From NCBI RefSeq assembly GCF_900544955.1, contig NZ_UQXD01000001.1, positions 62,001-126,000 on the forward strand: a stretch of DNA of 64,000 bases, given 5' to 3'. This document shows, piece after piece, positions 50,969 through 59,862 of the stretch. Source of the stretch: an uncultured Oscillibacter sp. GTDB taxonomy: Bacteria; Bacillota; Clostridia; Oscillospirales; Oscillospiraceae. The position numbers and the translations under genes are program-made. Each line of letters begins with the position of its first letter. Positions within the stretch are counted from its first letter, which is position 1. Under the pieces are notes generated by a model. It was not told where the DNA came from, did not search any database, and saw nothing but the letters and a program-made list of their open reading frames with translations.

Positions 50969-52201
50969 TCAGCGCTCCTCCCGTAATTCGTTCCTCTGCA
51001 GTTTCTGATGCAGCACAATTAACCTTTGTCCCACTGTCTCCAGATAATGGCTTGGGACAAAATCCTCGTAGGCTTTTTGCCCTGTTTTTTGGCGCAAAGC
51101 ACCGTCAACTACAAGCTGTTCCAAAATTTCTCCCCACTCTTGGCTTGTAGAGGCGATAAACCCGTTGACCCCATGGTGAATCAATTCCCGATAGGACTGA
51201 ATGGGAGAGGCAACGGTGACCACTTCCACCAGCGCCGCTTCGGTGATTTTTGTCTCCCCTTTTCCCTGATTAAAGGAATCCAGTGTCAAGGGAGCTAAAT
51301 TGATGTCCATTTCAGCAGTAAGCGCCAATAAGTCCAGCGGCGGCATATAGTCTTTGCGAACAATTTGCTTGGAATACGGCTCTAATTCTCTGGGCAGCGT
51401 CAACGGCCCCACCACAATCAAGCGTACTTCGGGATGCCGCGAGAGGATCCGCTCCAGAGCGGGAGAGACCTCACGAAAATCCGCGTCGTGGGAATTACTT
51501 CCGCTGAGATAGGAAATACAAACCGTCTCCCTGTGGCGGGGCAGTTTCCTTTTTTCCCTCAGACTTTGCGCGGCCTCATATTGCACGTTACTAATGGTGA
51601 TGGGAATGACATCGCATTTTTTTCCAAACGCCTTGCGGTACATTTCTGCCAAATAGGACGTGGAAACCGTCATTGCATCACACCATTGTATGGTTGTAGC
51701 AACCATTTTCCGTTCTTCATCGGTGCATCGTTCCAGCAAATTATCGTCTACATCATAGATAATGGGAATCGCTCTTTCTTTATAAGAAGCCAGCAGCGCC
51801 TTCATTTGTGGCTCCACCCCATTATTGGCGCGAAAGACCACCAGCAAATCGTAAAACGGGGCAGCCAGCAATTCTTTCAAGGTTCCATAGGAATAAATAT
51901 CTGCCAAAATGCCCTGCCTTGTGAGAAAATCCACCTGGTCATACACGCGATAGCGTTCTGACCGACCGCCATCGGGGCAGCCGTTAAAATACGCCACCTG
52001 ATACCGGGGCGCCTGTTGGGGGCAATCATACAGCGGGCTGCGAATCAGAATGCGGCTTTGCCTGCGGACAAATTTTTTCTTTACCGTATTGTACACTCCG
52101 CCGCAGGGAAACAGAGTGCTGAACCACTTCGCGGGGAGAACGGTCTGCAGGCAGACATCTACTCCTCGCAGAAGCGCCTTCAGTGCCTCCTGTGCCTTCA
52201 T
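50969..52201 (-). CDS. Glycosyltransferase, GT4-like
   Basis: 410 residues. The N-terminal half is unusual (YQVAYFNGCPDGGRSERYRV). The C-terminal half has the GT-B donor-site text MDINLAPLTLDSFNQGKGET, then TKITEAALVEVVTVASP, with the ExxxxxxE pattern weakly kept. The gene ends four bases before the next starts and overlaps the WsaF-like gene by four bases, so it is tightly coupled in the operon. Confidence 0.75.
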   Translation of the reverse strand: MKAQEALKALLRGVDVCLQTVLPAKWFSTLFPCGGVYNTVKKKFVRRQSRILIRSPLYDCPQQAPRYQVAYFNGCPDGGRSERYRVYDQVDFLTRQGILADIYSYGTLKELLAAPFYDLLVVFRANNGVEPQMKALLASYKERAIPIIYDVDDNLLERCTDEERKMVATTIQWCDAMTVSTSYLAEMYRKAFGKKCDVIPITISNVQYEAAQSLREKRKLPRHRETVCISYLSGSNSHDADFREVSPALERILSRHPEVRLIVVGPLTLPRELEPYSKQIVRKDYMPPLDLLALTAEMDINLAPLTLDSFNQGKGETKITEAALVEVVTVASPIQSYRELIHHGVNGFIASTSQEWGEILEQLVVDGALRQKTGQKAYEDFVPSHYLETVGQRLIVLHQKLQRNELREER

Positions 52202-53481
52202 TGTTTTGCCTGCCCCTTTATATTTCTGAGGATTAGTTCCTCGACTCGGCGTGCCATCTCCTCTTCGCTGGGGAATTCATCTGCAACCCACGCTTTGCCC
52301 CGGGCAGCGCAGTCCCTTAATTCTTGCGGCGTGTCAAAAAGCGCTGCCATTTGCTTTCCCATCTGCTCGGGAATGGGCGAGAGCAGAAATACATTTTCTC
52401 TGGAATTGCCATACTTTGCTTCGGCAAACTCCAAATCTAAATCAACCACCGGACAGTCGCAGGAGAGCATCTCATAAGGCACCAAACTGGGGTTGGTGGT
52501 GGAAAAAACCATACCCAGATCTGCATTTCGGTATAAATCCGCCAAATCATCTAAGGTAGGGAGCAGTTTTTTCACCGTAGCAGGAAAAGGCAGGTTCTTC
52601 CCCTCTATCCGTTCGGAACCAAAGAGAATGATTTCGACCTCGGGTCTAAGAGTATGAAATTCCTTAAGCGCCTGAATGCCCAGCGCGTAGCACCGTCTGG
52701 GCATATCCGGCTTTGCGAAAAAAACCACATTGGAGTTTTTCTTCGTGCGTGGCACCTTGGTGTGGTAAATGGAACGATCCACAGGAAATTGAAAATGCGC
52801 GGCGTTGCCGTGGTATTTCTCCCGAATGAGGGTGGACATCCACGGACCGGAGCAAATGCAGGGATAGCCCATTCGGTAGGTGTTTTCCGCCAAAATATAG
52901 TCGGTGGACATGGGGTAGAAATACGCTTCAAAGTCCTGAGTGAAATAGAAGGGATACCGCACCTTTTCCCGGTTTTCCTCAATGAGGTATACGGTTTCCC
53001 ACCAAGTGGCCACGACCACATCGTGATAACCCAGCTCTCCCTCGTAGCAGAGGAAGGGGATGTCACCCATGTCGTAAAACCACGCACTCACCTGCTGTTT
53101 CACCTTTGCAGCAGGCCGCTGCGTCTGCATATAATAAACGGTGAGGTGATGACCAAAGGCACGAAGCTGGCTGACTGCACGGTAGATGTTCCGATGTCCG
53201 CCGCTGCCCCGAATTGGCTCGGGAACCAGAAACGCAATGTCTAAATGGCAAAGGTCGGCTTCCCTGCTCGGTTTTCGATTCATCACAGAAGCATAACTTT
53301 CTGCCACTTGAATGGCGGCATGATTTGCTCTAACTTGACGAACAAAATCCTCCATATCCCCCAGACTCTCTCGGGGGCCTTCGATCTTCTTCCAAACGGC
53401 GCATAGTCCGTCCATCAATCCGGGAGCATATTTTCTAAGCTGAAGATAACTATTCTTTGCCACCTGTCTTGCTTTCCCCAT
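52198..53481 (-). CDS. WsaF-like rhamnosyltransferase
   Basis: 427 residues from ATG 53481 (AAGGAGG upstream; the frame is open further up, inside rfbB). HIAFLVPEPIRGSGGHRNIY-type N-terminus (here LDIAFLVPEPIRGSGGHRNI), and the C-terminal donor site (RNADLGMVFSTTNPSLVPYE, CDCPVVDLDLEF). Close kin to the second half of the 985-residue protein in this operon, so the two probably arose by duplication. It begins 20 bases after rfbB ends. Confidence 0.82.
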   Translation of the reverse strand: MGKARQVAKNSYLQLRKYAPGLMDGLCAVWKKIEGPRESLGDMEDFVRQVRANHAAIQVAESYASVMNRKPSREADLCHLDIAFLVPEPIRGSGGHRNIYRAVSQLRAFGHHLTVYYMQTQRPAAKVKQQVSAWFYDMGDIPFLCYEGELGYHDVVVATWWETVYLIEENREKVRYPFYFTQDFEAYFYPMSTDYILAENTYRMGYPCICSGPWMSTLIREKYHGNAAHFQFPVDRSIYHTKVPRTKKNSNVVFFAKPDMPRRCYALGIQALKEFHTLRPEVEIILFGSERIEGKNLPFPATVKKLLPTLDDLADLYRNADLGMVFSTTNPSLVPYEMLSCDCPVVDLDLEFAEAKYGNSRENVFLLSPIPEQMGKQMAALFDTPQELRDCAARGKAWVADEFPSEEEMARRVEELILRNIKGQAKQ

Positions 53482-53501
53482 GGTCTTCTCCGCCTCCTTC
53501 C

Positions 53502-54521
53502 TCAGCGGTTGGAGTACATTCTTTCGTAATAATTCTGATATTCGCCGGACAAAATGGTTTCCCACCACTCCCGATGAGTCAAATACCATTGGATGGTCTT
53601 TTCAATCCCCTGTGTGAACATGGTCTCCGGCTTCCAGCCCAGCTCTTTCTCGAGCTTGGAAGCGTCAATGGCATAGCGCAGATCATGTCCCTTGCGGTCG
53701 CCCACATAGGTGATGAGGCTTTCCGGTTTGTCCAAGGCATGGCAGATCAGGCGGACAATTTCAATGTTACTCATTTCATTGTGCCCACCCACATTATACA
53801 CTTCGCCCTCTCTGCCCTTGCGGACGATTAGGTCAATTGCGCGGCAATGATCCTCCACATAGAGCCAGTCCCGCACATTCAGGCCGTTTCCATATACGGG
53901 AAGCGGCTTATCGTTGAGCGCGTTGGCAATCATCAGCGGGATCAGTTTTTCGGGGAAATGATAGGGCCCATAGTTATTGGAACAGCGGGAAATGCTGACA
54001 GGCATTCCGTAGGTGCGGTGATAGGCAAGCACCAGTAAATCTGCAGACGCCTTAGAACTGCTGTACGGACTGCTGGTGTGGATAGGGGTTTCCTCTGTAA
54101 ACAGCAAATCCGGACGGTCTAAGGGCAAATCCCCGTAAACTTCATCGGTGGAAACCTGATGAAAGCGTTGAACGTGGTGCTTGCGGCTGGCATTGAGCAG
54201 GTTCGCAGTGCCCATAATATTGGTCTGCAGAAAGACGGTGGGCGCTTCAATGGAGCGATCCACATGACTTTCCGCGGCAAAATTGATGACCACATCAGGA
54301 GATTCCTCTGCAAAAAGCGCGTCAATCCCGGCTTCATCGCAAATATCCATCTTCACAAAGCGGAAATTGTCTTGCTTCATGACAGGCACCAGAGTGCTTA
54401 AGTTTCCGGCGTAGGTGAGTTTGTCCACGCAGACCACTCTGTCCTCCGGGTGCGCGGCCTGCATATAAAAAATGAAGTTAGAGCCAATAAAGCCGGCGCC
54501 GCCTGTTACCAATACTGTCAT
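53502..54521 (-). CDS. rfbB: dTDP-glucose 4,6-dehydratase
   Basis: 339 residues. GGAGFIGSNFIFYMQ, DICDEAGIDALF, catalytic region NASRKHHVQRFHQVSTDEVY and PYSSSKASADLLVLAYHRTY (YxxxK equivalent SSSKA), and VRDWLYVEDHCRAID. It makes dTDP-4-keto-6-deoxy-D-glucose. Start at ATG 54521, 11 bases after rfbC. Confidence 0.96.
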   Translation of the reverse strand: MTVLVTGGAGFIGSNFIFYMQAAHPEDRVVCVDKLTYAGNLSTLVPVMKQDNFRFVKMDICDEAGIDALFAEESPDVVINFAAESHVDRSIEAPTVFLQTNIMGTANLLNASRKHHVQRFHQVSTDEVYGDLPLDRPDLLFTEETPIHTSSPYSSSKASADLLVLAYHRTYGMPVSISRCSNNYGPYHFPEKLIPLMIANALNDKPLPVYGNGLNVRDWLYVEDHCRAIDLIVRKGREGEVYNVGGHNEMSNIEIVRLICHALDKPESLITYVGDRKGHDLRYAIDASKLEKELGWKPETMFTQGIEKTIQWYLTHREWWETILSGEYQNYYERMYSNR

Positions 54522-54532
54522 TGCTTTTCTCC

Positions 54533-55090
54533 TTAAAATGAAATCTTTGCCTGGCTGAAGGTGGGATTCCGCTGATCTTTTTCACTCAAGATCAGCGCAC
54601 CTACCTCAGGCCAGCAAACTCCAATCTCTTCATCGCGATAGAAGATCCCGCTCTCATCCTCGGGATGATAGAACGCATCACATTTATAGGCAAATTCCGC
54701 ATAGTCGCTGACTACCAAAAATCCGTGGGCAAACCCACGGGGAATCATCAGCTGTTTTTTATTTTCTCCCGAGAGAAGTGCACCGACCCATTTTCCATAG
54801 GTGCTACTGCCCTTTCGCAGGTCCACAGCCACATCAAAAACCTCTCCGCTGAGAACGCGAACCAGCTTTGCCTGCGGATATGTTTTTTGAAAATGCAGTC
54901 CCCGCAAAACGCCCTTGCGAGAACTGGACTGATTGTCCTGCACGAACTGGTACTGCAAGCCCGCTTTTTCAAAGGCCTCCTGCTGATAAGTCTCCATAAA
55001 ATAACCCCGGGAATCGCCGAAACATTTCGGCTCAATCATCCAGAGATCTTGAATCTCTGTTTGGGTAAATGTAAAGTTTCCAACTGTCAT
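54533..55090 (-). CDS. rfbC: dTDP-4-dehydrorhamnose 3,5-epimerase
   Basis: 185 residues. Cupin family: GDSRGYFMETYQQEAF, FVQDNQSSSRKGVLRGLHFQ with the catalytic His, VDLRKGSSTYGKWVG, and MIPRGFAHGFLVVSD. It epimerises C3 and C5 before the reductase step. One base separates it from rfbA. Confidence 0.96.
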   Translation of the reverse strand: MTVGNFTFTQTEIQDLWMIEPKCFGDSRGYFMETYQQEAFEKAGLQYQFVQDNQSSSRKGVLRGLHFQKTYPQAKLVRVLSGEVFDVAVDLRKGSSTYGKWVGALLSGENKKQLMIPRGFAHGFLVVSDYAEFAYKCDAFYHPEDESGIFYRDEEIGVCWPEVGALILSEKDQRNPTFSQAKISF

Positions 55091-55091
55091 A

Positions 55092-55976
55092 TCAGTAAAT
55101 GATCTTCCCTTCTGCTACATTTTTCAGATGCTGTCCGTAAGGGGACTTTCCATATCGCTGTGCAGAAAGCAACAGGGTATCTCGGTCGATCCAGCCTTTG
55201 GTGTATGCGATTTCCTCCAGCGCGGAAATTTGGCTGCTCTGTCTTGTCTCAATGGTGCGGACAAAGTCAGAAGCCTCTACCAGAGAGTCCATGGTGCCGG
55301 TATCCAGCCACGCATAGCCTCTTCCCAGAAGCGTTACATCCAACAATTCCTGCTTTAAGTACAAATCATTTACAGATGTAATTTCCAGTTCTCCGCGGGC
55401 GGAGGGTTTGACTTGCTTTGCCACGGCGCTAATGCCCCTTGGGTAGAAATAGAGACCGGTAATGCAGTAATTGCTTTTCGGGTGTTCAGGTTTCTCCTCC
55501 ACAGAGAGAACCTTTCCGTTTTTGTCAAATTCTACAATACCAAAGCGCTGTGGGTCATTGACGTAATAGCCGAAAATAGTGGCACGCCCGGCCTCGGCAC
55601 GTTCCTTGGCAGAGTTCAGCGCTTTGCCTAGTCCGTTGCCATAAAAGATATTGTCCCCTAAAATCATTGCGGCGCAATCATCGCCGATAAACTCCTCGCC
55701 CAAAACAAATGCCTGCGCCAGTCCGTCGGGCGAGGGCTGCACCTGATAGCTCAGATGAATGCCGTACTGGTCCCCCTCCCCCAGTAAACGCTGGAAATTA
55801 GGCAAATCCTGAGGTGTGGAGATGATCAGGATATCCTGAATGCCTGCCATCATCAGCGTGGATAGCGGATAATAAATCATAGGTTTATCATATACCGGCA
55901 ACAGCTGCTTGCTGGTTACCATCGTCAACGGATAGAGCCGCGTTCCCGCTCCCCCTGCTAAAATAATCCCTTTCAT
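55092..55976 (-). CDS. rfbA: Glucose-1-phosphate thymidylyltransferase
   Basis: 294 residues. GIILAGGAGTRLYPLTMVTS, KPMIYYPLSTLMMAGI, GDNIFYGNGLGKAL, EKPEHPKSNYCITGLYFYP and YAWLDTGTMDSL. It makes dTDP-glucose. It overlaps the acyltransferase gene by four bases. Together with rfbC and rfbB it forms the usual gene group, here in the order A-C-B. Confidence 0.96.
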   Translation of the reverse strand: MKGIILAGGAGTRLYPLTMVTSKQLLPVYDKPMIYYPLSTLMMAGIQDILIISTPQDLPNFQRLLGEGDQYGIHLSYQVQPSPDGLAQAFVLGEEFIGDDCAAMILGDNIFYGNGLGKALNSAKERAEAGRATIFGYYVNDPQRFGIVEFDKNGKVLSVEEKPEHPKSNYCITGLYFYPRGISAVAKQVKPSARGELEITSVNDLYLKQELLDVTLLGRGYAWLDTGTMDSLVEASDFVRTIETRQSSQISALEEIAYTKGWIDRDTLLLSAQRYGKSPYGQHLKNVAEGKIIY

Positions 55977-57004
55977 TTGATCTCCTTATCCATTCTTTGC
56001 TCAACTTGCTGTTTTCCCAACATACTGGGAAAGAACTTGTTTATTGCTTCTATAAATGGAATGCAGATTAAAAGACTCAGGATCACATTGATGCTCCTGA
56101 TTCCGTACCCACAATAAAACTGCCCGCTAATTCCCCAAATAAGAATTCCAACAATCCAGTCTCTTATAGGAGTATGCAGTATTAGAATTAACAAGGAATT
56201 GTTACCTAAATACTCTAATGGCCTTTTTAAAATTGCAGCAAATATTTTAGAGAACAAGATATACTGTGAAAAGGCAACTAATAAAACTGTTCCACTCATT
56301 GCACAGACAGTCTCTATTAAATATTTTAGCAAATAAGGAATTTGCACATTTGTATATAAAATGAACTGCGACAGAAAAACTATGAATGAAAGTAAAATGC
56401 AATATTTATGTTTGCATAGGTCAATATATTTTTTTGAAAAGTGACCAAGTGAAAAAAACAGCAGATAATATAAGGATGAATCCAATGTCCATGGCAAGAT
56501 CGGCTGCGTGATTGTACGATAGCCCAGAAGAGAACAACCTAAAAATATTACGAAACTCAATTTTTGTGGAATATATTTTTGAATCCAATAAAATTCTATC
56601 AATACTAAAAATAAACATGGGATAAACCACATTGGAACATTAAATGGGACCTCCATCATCTGGTATCGATTTGCAAAAAGCAGACATTTTAATGCATTGA
56701 TGCTACTTTCTCTAAATGTACAATAGACCATCATCGTTATAAATCCAAACAAGAAATACGGATGAAGAAGGCGTTTAGCTTTATCCTTAATAATTTCGAT
56801 GCCCGATTTGTATTTTTCAGGTCTGAATACAATGCCGGACAAGAAAAAAAAAGCAGGCACGTGAAAACTATATATTACCTTAAAGCCTAACATGCTATTT
56901 TCTAAATTATGACCAATAACGACCAGTAGAATTGCCAATCCCCGCGCAATATCAATGTATTCAATTCGGGAAGTCCGTGGTGTCCCTTGTATACTTTCTC
57001 CCAT
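55973..57004 (-). CDS. Acyltransferase 3 family membrane O-acyltransferase
   Basis: 343 residues, about ten membrane helices. Family text: YIDIARGLAILLVVIGHNLE with the catalytic His, and VIYSFHVPAFFFLSGIVF. It probably acetylates a sugar of the exported glycan. The gene is markedly AT-rich compared with the neighbours, so it may have been acquired separately. It overlaps rfbA by four bases. Confidence 0.85.
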   Translation of the reverse strand: MGESIQGTPRTSRIEYIDIARGLAILLVVIGHNLENSMLGFKVIYSFHVPAFFFLSGIVFRPEKYKSGIEIIKDKAKRLLHPYFLFGFITMMVYCTFRESSINALKCLLFANRYQMMEVPFNVPMWFIPCLFLVLIEFYWIQKYIPQKLSFVIFLGCSLLGYRTITQPILPWTLDSSLYYLLFFSLGHFSKKYIDLCKHKYCILLSFIVFLSQFILYTNVQIPYLLKYLIETVCAMSGTVLLVAFSQYILFSKIFAAILKRPLEYLGNNSLLILILHTPIRDWIVGILIWGISGQFYCGYGIRSINVILSLLICIPFIEAINKFFPSMLGKQQVEQRMDKEIK

Positions 57005-57010
57005 CTTTTC

Positions 57011-57598
57011 TTATCTCTTTAGGTGGTCAATTCCGCAGAGACTTTTGTAGAAAATGCTCATCATCAAATGATCAAAAACCATATGCACATCCTCGGTTAT
57101 CTGCATGCTTTGGATAGGAACATGGAGGGATACATCCGACAGCTCCCTCAGTTTGCCGCCGCCAAAACCGGTCAACCCAATGATTTGGTTGCCCTGCGCC
57201 TTGGCATACTCCACCGCCCGCAGAACATTGGCCGAGTTGCCGCTTCCGGAAATTGCCAAAATTACATCGCCGGGCTTGAGATGCCCTTGCAGCTGGAAAC
57301 GAAAGACCTCTTCAAAGCCGATATCGTTGGCCACGGCCATCAGGGTAGCAATATTATCGTTCAAGCAGCAAAAGTTGAACTTTTTTTCCGTATGTTCGGA
57401 GACGCCTTTGTTGAAGTCATTTTGAAAATGGGAGGCAGTTGCAGAGCTTCCGCCGTTTCCAAAGCAATAGACGGTGTTCCCCTGTTCCATGGTGGTATGC
57501 AACAGATTTAAAGCCTCGTTAATGGCATTGACATCCAGCTTGCGCAGCGTTTCTGCTTCTAATTCCAAATACTGTTGGATTTCAGACTGATAATTCAC
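57011..57598 (-). CDS. gmhA: Sedoheptulose 7-phosphate isomerase
   Basis: 195 residues from GTG 57598 (AGAGGGGAAACGA upstream); the frame is open nine codons further. SIS domain: VYCFGNGGSSATASHFQNDF, CLNDNIATLMAVANDIGFEE, GDVILAISGSGNSANVL and QITEDVHMVFDHLM. It converts sedoheptulose 7-phosphate to D-glycero-D-manno-heptose 7-phosphate. It overlaps the end of the hddC-gmhB gene by 17 bases. Confidence 0.92.
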   Translation of the reverse strand: MNYQSEIQQYLELEAETLRKLDVNAINEALNLLHTTMEQGNTVYCFGNGGSSATASHFQNDFNKGVSEHTEKKFNFCCLNDNIATLMAVANDIGFEEVFRFQLQGHLKPGDVILAISGSGNSANVLRAVEYAKAQGNQIIGLTGFGGGKLRELSDVSLHVPIQSMQITEDVHMVFDHLMMSIFYKSLCGIDHLKR

Positions 57599-58916
57599 TC
57601 GTTTCCCCTCTTTCTGTTTTTGCAAGAATGGCCTCCACAGCCTCTTTCAGATTCGAAGCGCAAAGTGTAGAACTTCGTTCGTATTTTCCGTCATTGCCTG
57701 CGTCTCCGGTCAAAACCAGTGCCGTATGCACGCCGGCATTTTTCCCGGTCTGAAGATCCACCGTGGAGTCGCCCACCATCCAGGATTGGGAAAGGTCAAT
57801 GTGGAATTGCGCTTTTGCCTGTTCAATCATGCCAATATCAGGCTTTCGGCAGTGGCATGAAATTTTATAGGCGGGATTTTCCTCGGGATAGCCCTTGTCT
57901 GGATGATGCGGGCAGAAGAAAATGCCGTCCAGATAAACCCCTTCCTGCCCCAGCAGCGTTTCCAGCTTTTGATGGATCTTTTCCACGTCCTCCACACTGC
58001 AAAGTCCCCGGGCCACAACCGGCTGGTTGGTAATTAAAATTGCAAGATAACCCGATTGATTGATGGCGCGGATGGCATCAACCGCCCCGTCTTCCAGTTC
58101 AAACTGCTCCGGCTGATAGACAAGTCCGTTCTTTCGATTGACCGTCCCGTCCCGATCGAGGAAAATGGCCTTTTGCGGTTTTGTCAAGCAGCGCTGTGCG
58201 GCAAAACCGCAGCTCAGTTCCTCCTCTGCTCGTGCAATTCGCTCCGGCGTCCCAACATCCTTGATATACTCCGAGGTCGGATAGCCATAGACTGCACCGC
58301 CCTGTGCAATCAGGGGCGACAACACCTCTTTTTCCAAGTCCGTTTTCTGGTGAGGTGGAATGCTTTCGCACAGGCTCCGATTCAGGAGATACAGCCCGGC
58401 ATTGACACAGTTGCGGTACCAATCGTTTCGCACATTGTGCTTGGAGTCAAAAGCTGTAATGCGGCCATCTCGTTCACAGACCACCAGATCGGAATCATAG
58501 GGATGTCCGTTTGGGTGCACAGCCAATGTGGCAATGGACTGATGCTCTTGATGGAAGGCTTTCATTCGCTGTAAATCCATCTGAAACAGGACGTCGCCGA
58601 AAATCAAGAAGAAGTCTTCGCCCGTCAGTAAGGGGGGCAACAGAGACAGTGCCCCCGCCGTGCCCAAAGGCTCCTGCTCCTCTACATAGGAAATCTTCAC
58701 GCCAAAGGCGGCGCCATCTTGAAAATATTCCTTAATTTTATGACCAAGGTGCCCCACCACAAGAATGATGGAATCCATGCCATGCTCTTTCAGTTGCTCA
58801 ATTTGCCAATGCAAGATCGGCTTCCCGTTGACGGGAGCCATCGGCTTTGGAATTTCATCCTTTGTGAGGGCAAGAAGTCTGGTTCCCTTGCCCCCTGCCA
58901 TAATCACGGCCTGCAT
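57582..58916 (-). CDS. Bifunctional heptose-1-phosphate guanylyltransferase / heptose-1,7-bisphosphate phosphatase (HddC-GmhB fusion)
   Basis: 444 residues. The N-terminal ~230 are a nucleotidyltransferase: AVIMAGGKGTRLLALTKDEI, PKPMAPVNGKPILHWQIEQL, and LGTAGALSLLPPLL. From ~245 a HAD phosphatase follows: AIFLDRDGTVNRKNGLVYQP, ILITNQPVVARGL, CHCRKPDIGMIEQAKAQF and WMVGDSTVDLQTGKNAG, with a Cys/His zinc cluster typical of GmhB. In other bacteria these are two genes. The fused enzyme covers the phosphatase and GDP-transfer steps of the GDP-heptose pathway. Confidence 0.88.
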   Translation of the reverse strand: MQAVIMAGGKGTRLLALTKDEIPKPMAPVNGKPILHWQIEQLKEHGMDSIILVVGHLGHKIKEYFQDGAAFGVKISYVEEQEPLGTAGALSLLPPLLTGEDFFLIFGDVLFQMDLQRMKAFHQEHQSIATLAVHPNGHPYDSDLVVCERDGRITAFDSKHNVRNDWYRNCVNAGLYLLNRSLCESIPPHQKTDLEKEVLSPLIAQGGAVYGYPTSEYIKDVGTPERIARAEEELSCGFAAQRCLTKPQKAIFLDRDGTVNRKNGLVYQPEQFELEDGAVDAIRAINQSGYLAILITNQPVVARGLCSVEDVEKIHQKLETLLGQEGVYLDGIFFCPHHPDKGYPEENPAYKISCHCRKPDIGMIEQAKAQFHIDLSQSWMVGDSTVDLQTGKNAGVHTALVLTGDAGNDGKYERSSTLCASNLKEAVEAILAKTERGETSELSV

Positions 58917-59851
58917 TACAGCACCGCCTCGACCGTTTTTGCCACAGCTTCATCGCTGGTCATGCTTGCTTTCCAGCCTGTTGCATGAATTTTGTCCAAA
59001 TTGTAGTGGAACACAGGGACATCGCCCTTCCAGCCGCCACGGCCACCGGTATAACAGAATTTAACCTGCTTCAGACCCATTTTCTCCACCACAATTTCCG
59101 CAATCCGCGTGACGCTGCTGGCAGTTTCATCCCCCACGTTGAACAGGGTAATTCCCTCGGGCAGCGCATCCTTGAATCGCATAATGCAGGAAACCAGGTC
59201 ATTGACATGAAGGTAGGGCTTGCTCTGGGTTCCATCCCCCAGAATTTCTAATTCGTGGGGGTTGTTTTTTAACTTCCTGACAAAATCATAAATGACGCCA
59301 TGGGTCAATCGCTGGCCGATGACATTGGGGAAACGGAACATCAGCGTATGGAAATTGTTCATGTAAGTAAAGGCACTGATCAGCCCCTCACAGCCCAGCT
59401 TGCAACCGCCGTAATAGGAGATAGGACGCATGGGAGAATAATTCTCATCCACCTCTGCTCCCAGCGCATCCCCGTAAACAGCGCTGGTAGAACAGAAAAA
59501 GAGCTGCTTCACGCCATGTAGCCGCATACACTCCAGCACATTGAAAGTAGTAGTATAGGTGTTGTCGTATTCCACTTTGGGACTTTTGGCGCTGGCCTGA
59601 ATGTCCGAGTTGGCTGCCATATGGAAGACAAAATCAATCTTTTCCTTGGCAAAAATTTCGTCTATGGCAGAGAAATTCGTCAAATCCTCCTCGTACATAT
59701 GAAAGTGGGAATTTCCCTTTAGGTGCGCGATATTATCTTTGGTACCAATGAAATAGTTATCAATGCACGCCACATCATGCCCCTCGGCCAACAGGGCGTC
59801 CACCAAATTACTGCCAATAAATCCGGCTCCGCCGGCTACCAACACGTTCAT
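58916..59851 (-). CDS. NAD-dependent epimerase/dehydratase (possible GDP-heptose modifier)
   Basis: 311 residues, extended SDR: GGAGFIGSNLVDALLAEGHD, FHMAANSDIQASAKSPKVEY, and ISYYGGCKLGCEGLISAF with the Tyr/Lys pair. It lies between hddA and the hddC-gmhB fusion, one base overlapping the latter, so its substrate is likely the GDP-heptose made here. Epimerase versus dehydratase cannot be decided from sequence. Confidence 0.75.
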   Translation of the reverse strand: MNVLVAGGAGFIGSNLVDALLAEGHDVACIDNYFIGTKDNIAHLKGNSHFHMYEEDLTNFSAIDEIFAKEKIDFVFHMAANSDIQASAKSPKVEYDNTYTTTFNVLECMRLHGVKQLFFCSTSAVYGDALGAEVDENYSPMRPISYYGGCKLGCEGLISAFTYMNNFHTLMFRFPNVIGQRLTHGVIYDFVRKLKNNPHELEILGDGTQSKPYLHVNDLVSCIMRFKDALPEGITLFNVGDETASSVTRIAEIVVEKMGLKQVKFCYTGGRGGWKGDVPVFHYNLDKIHATGWKASMTSDEAVAKTVEAVL

Positions 59852-59862
59852 GTCCTATCCTC

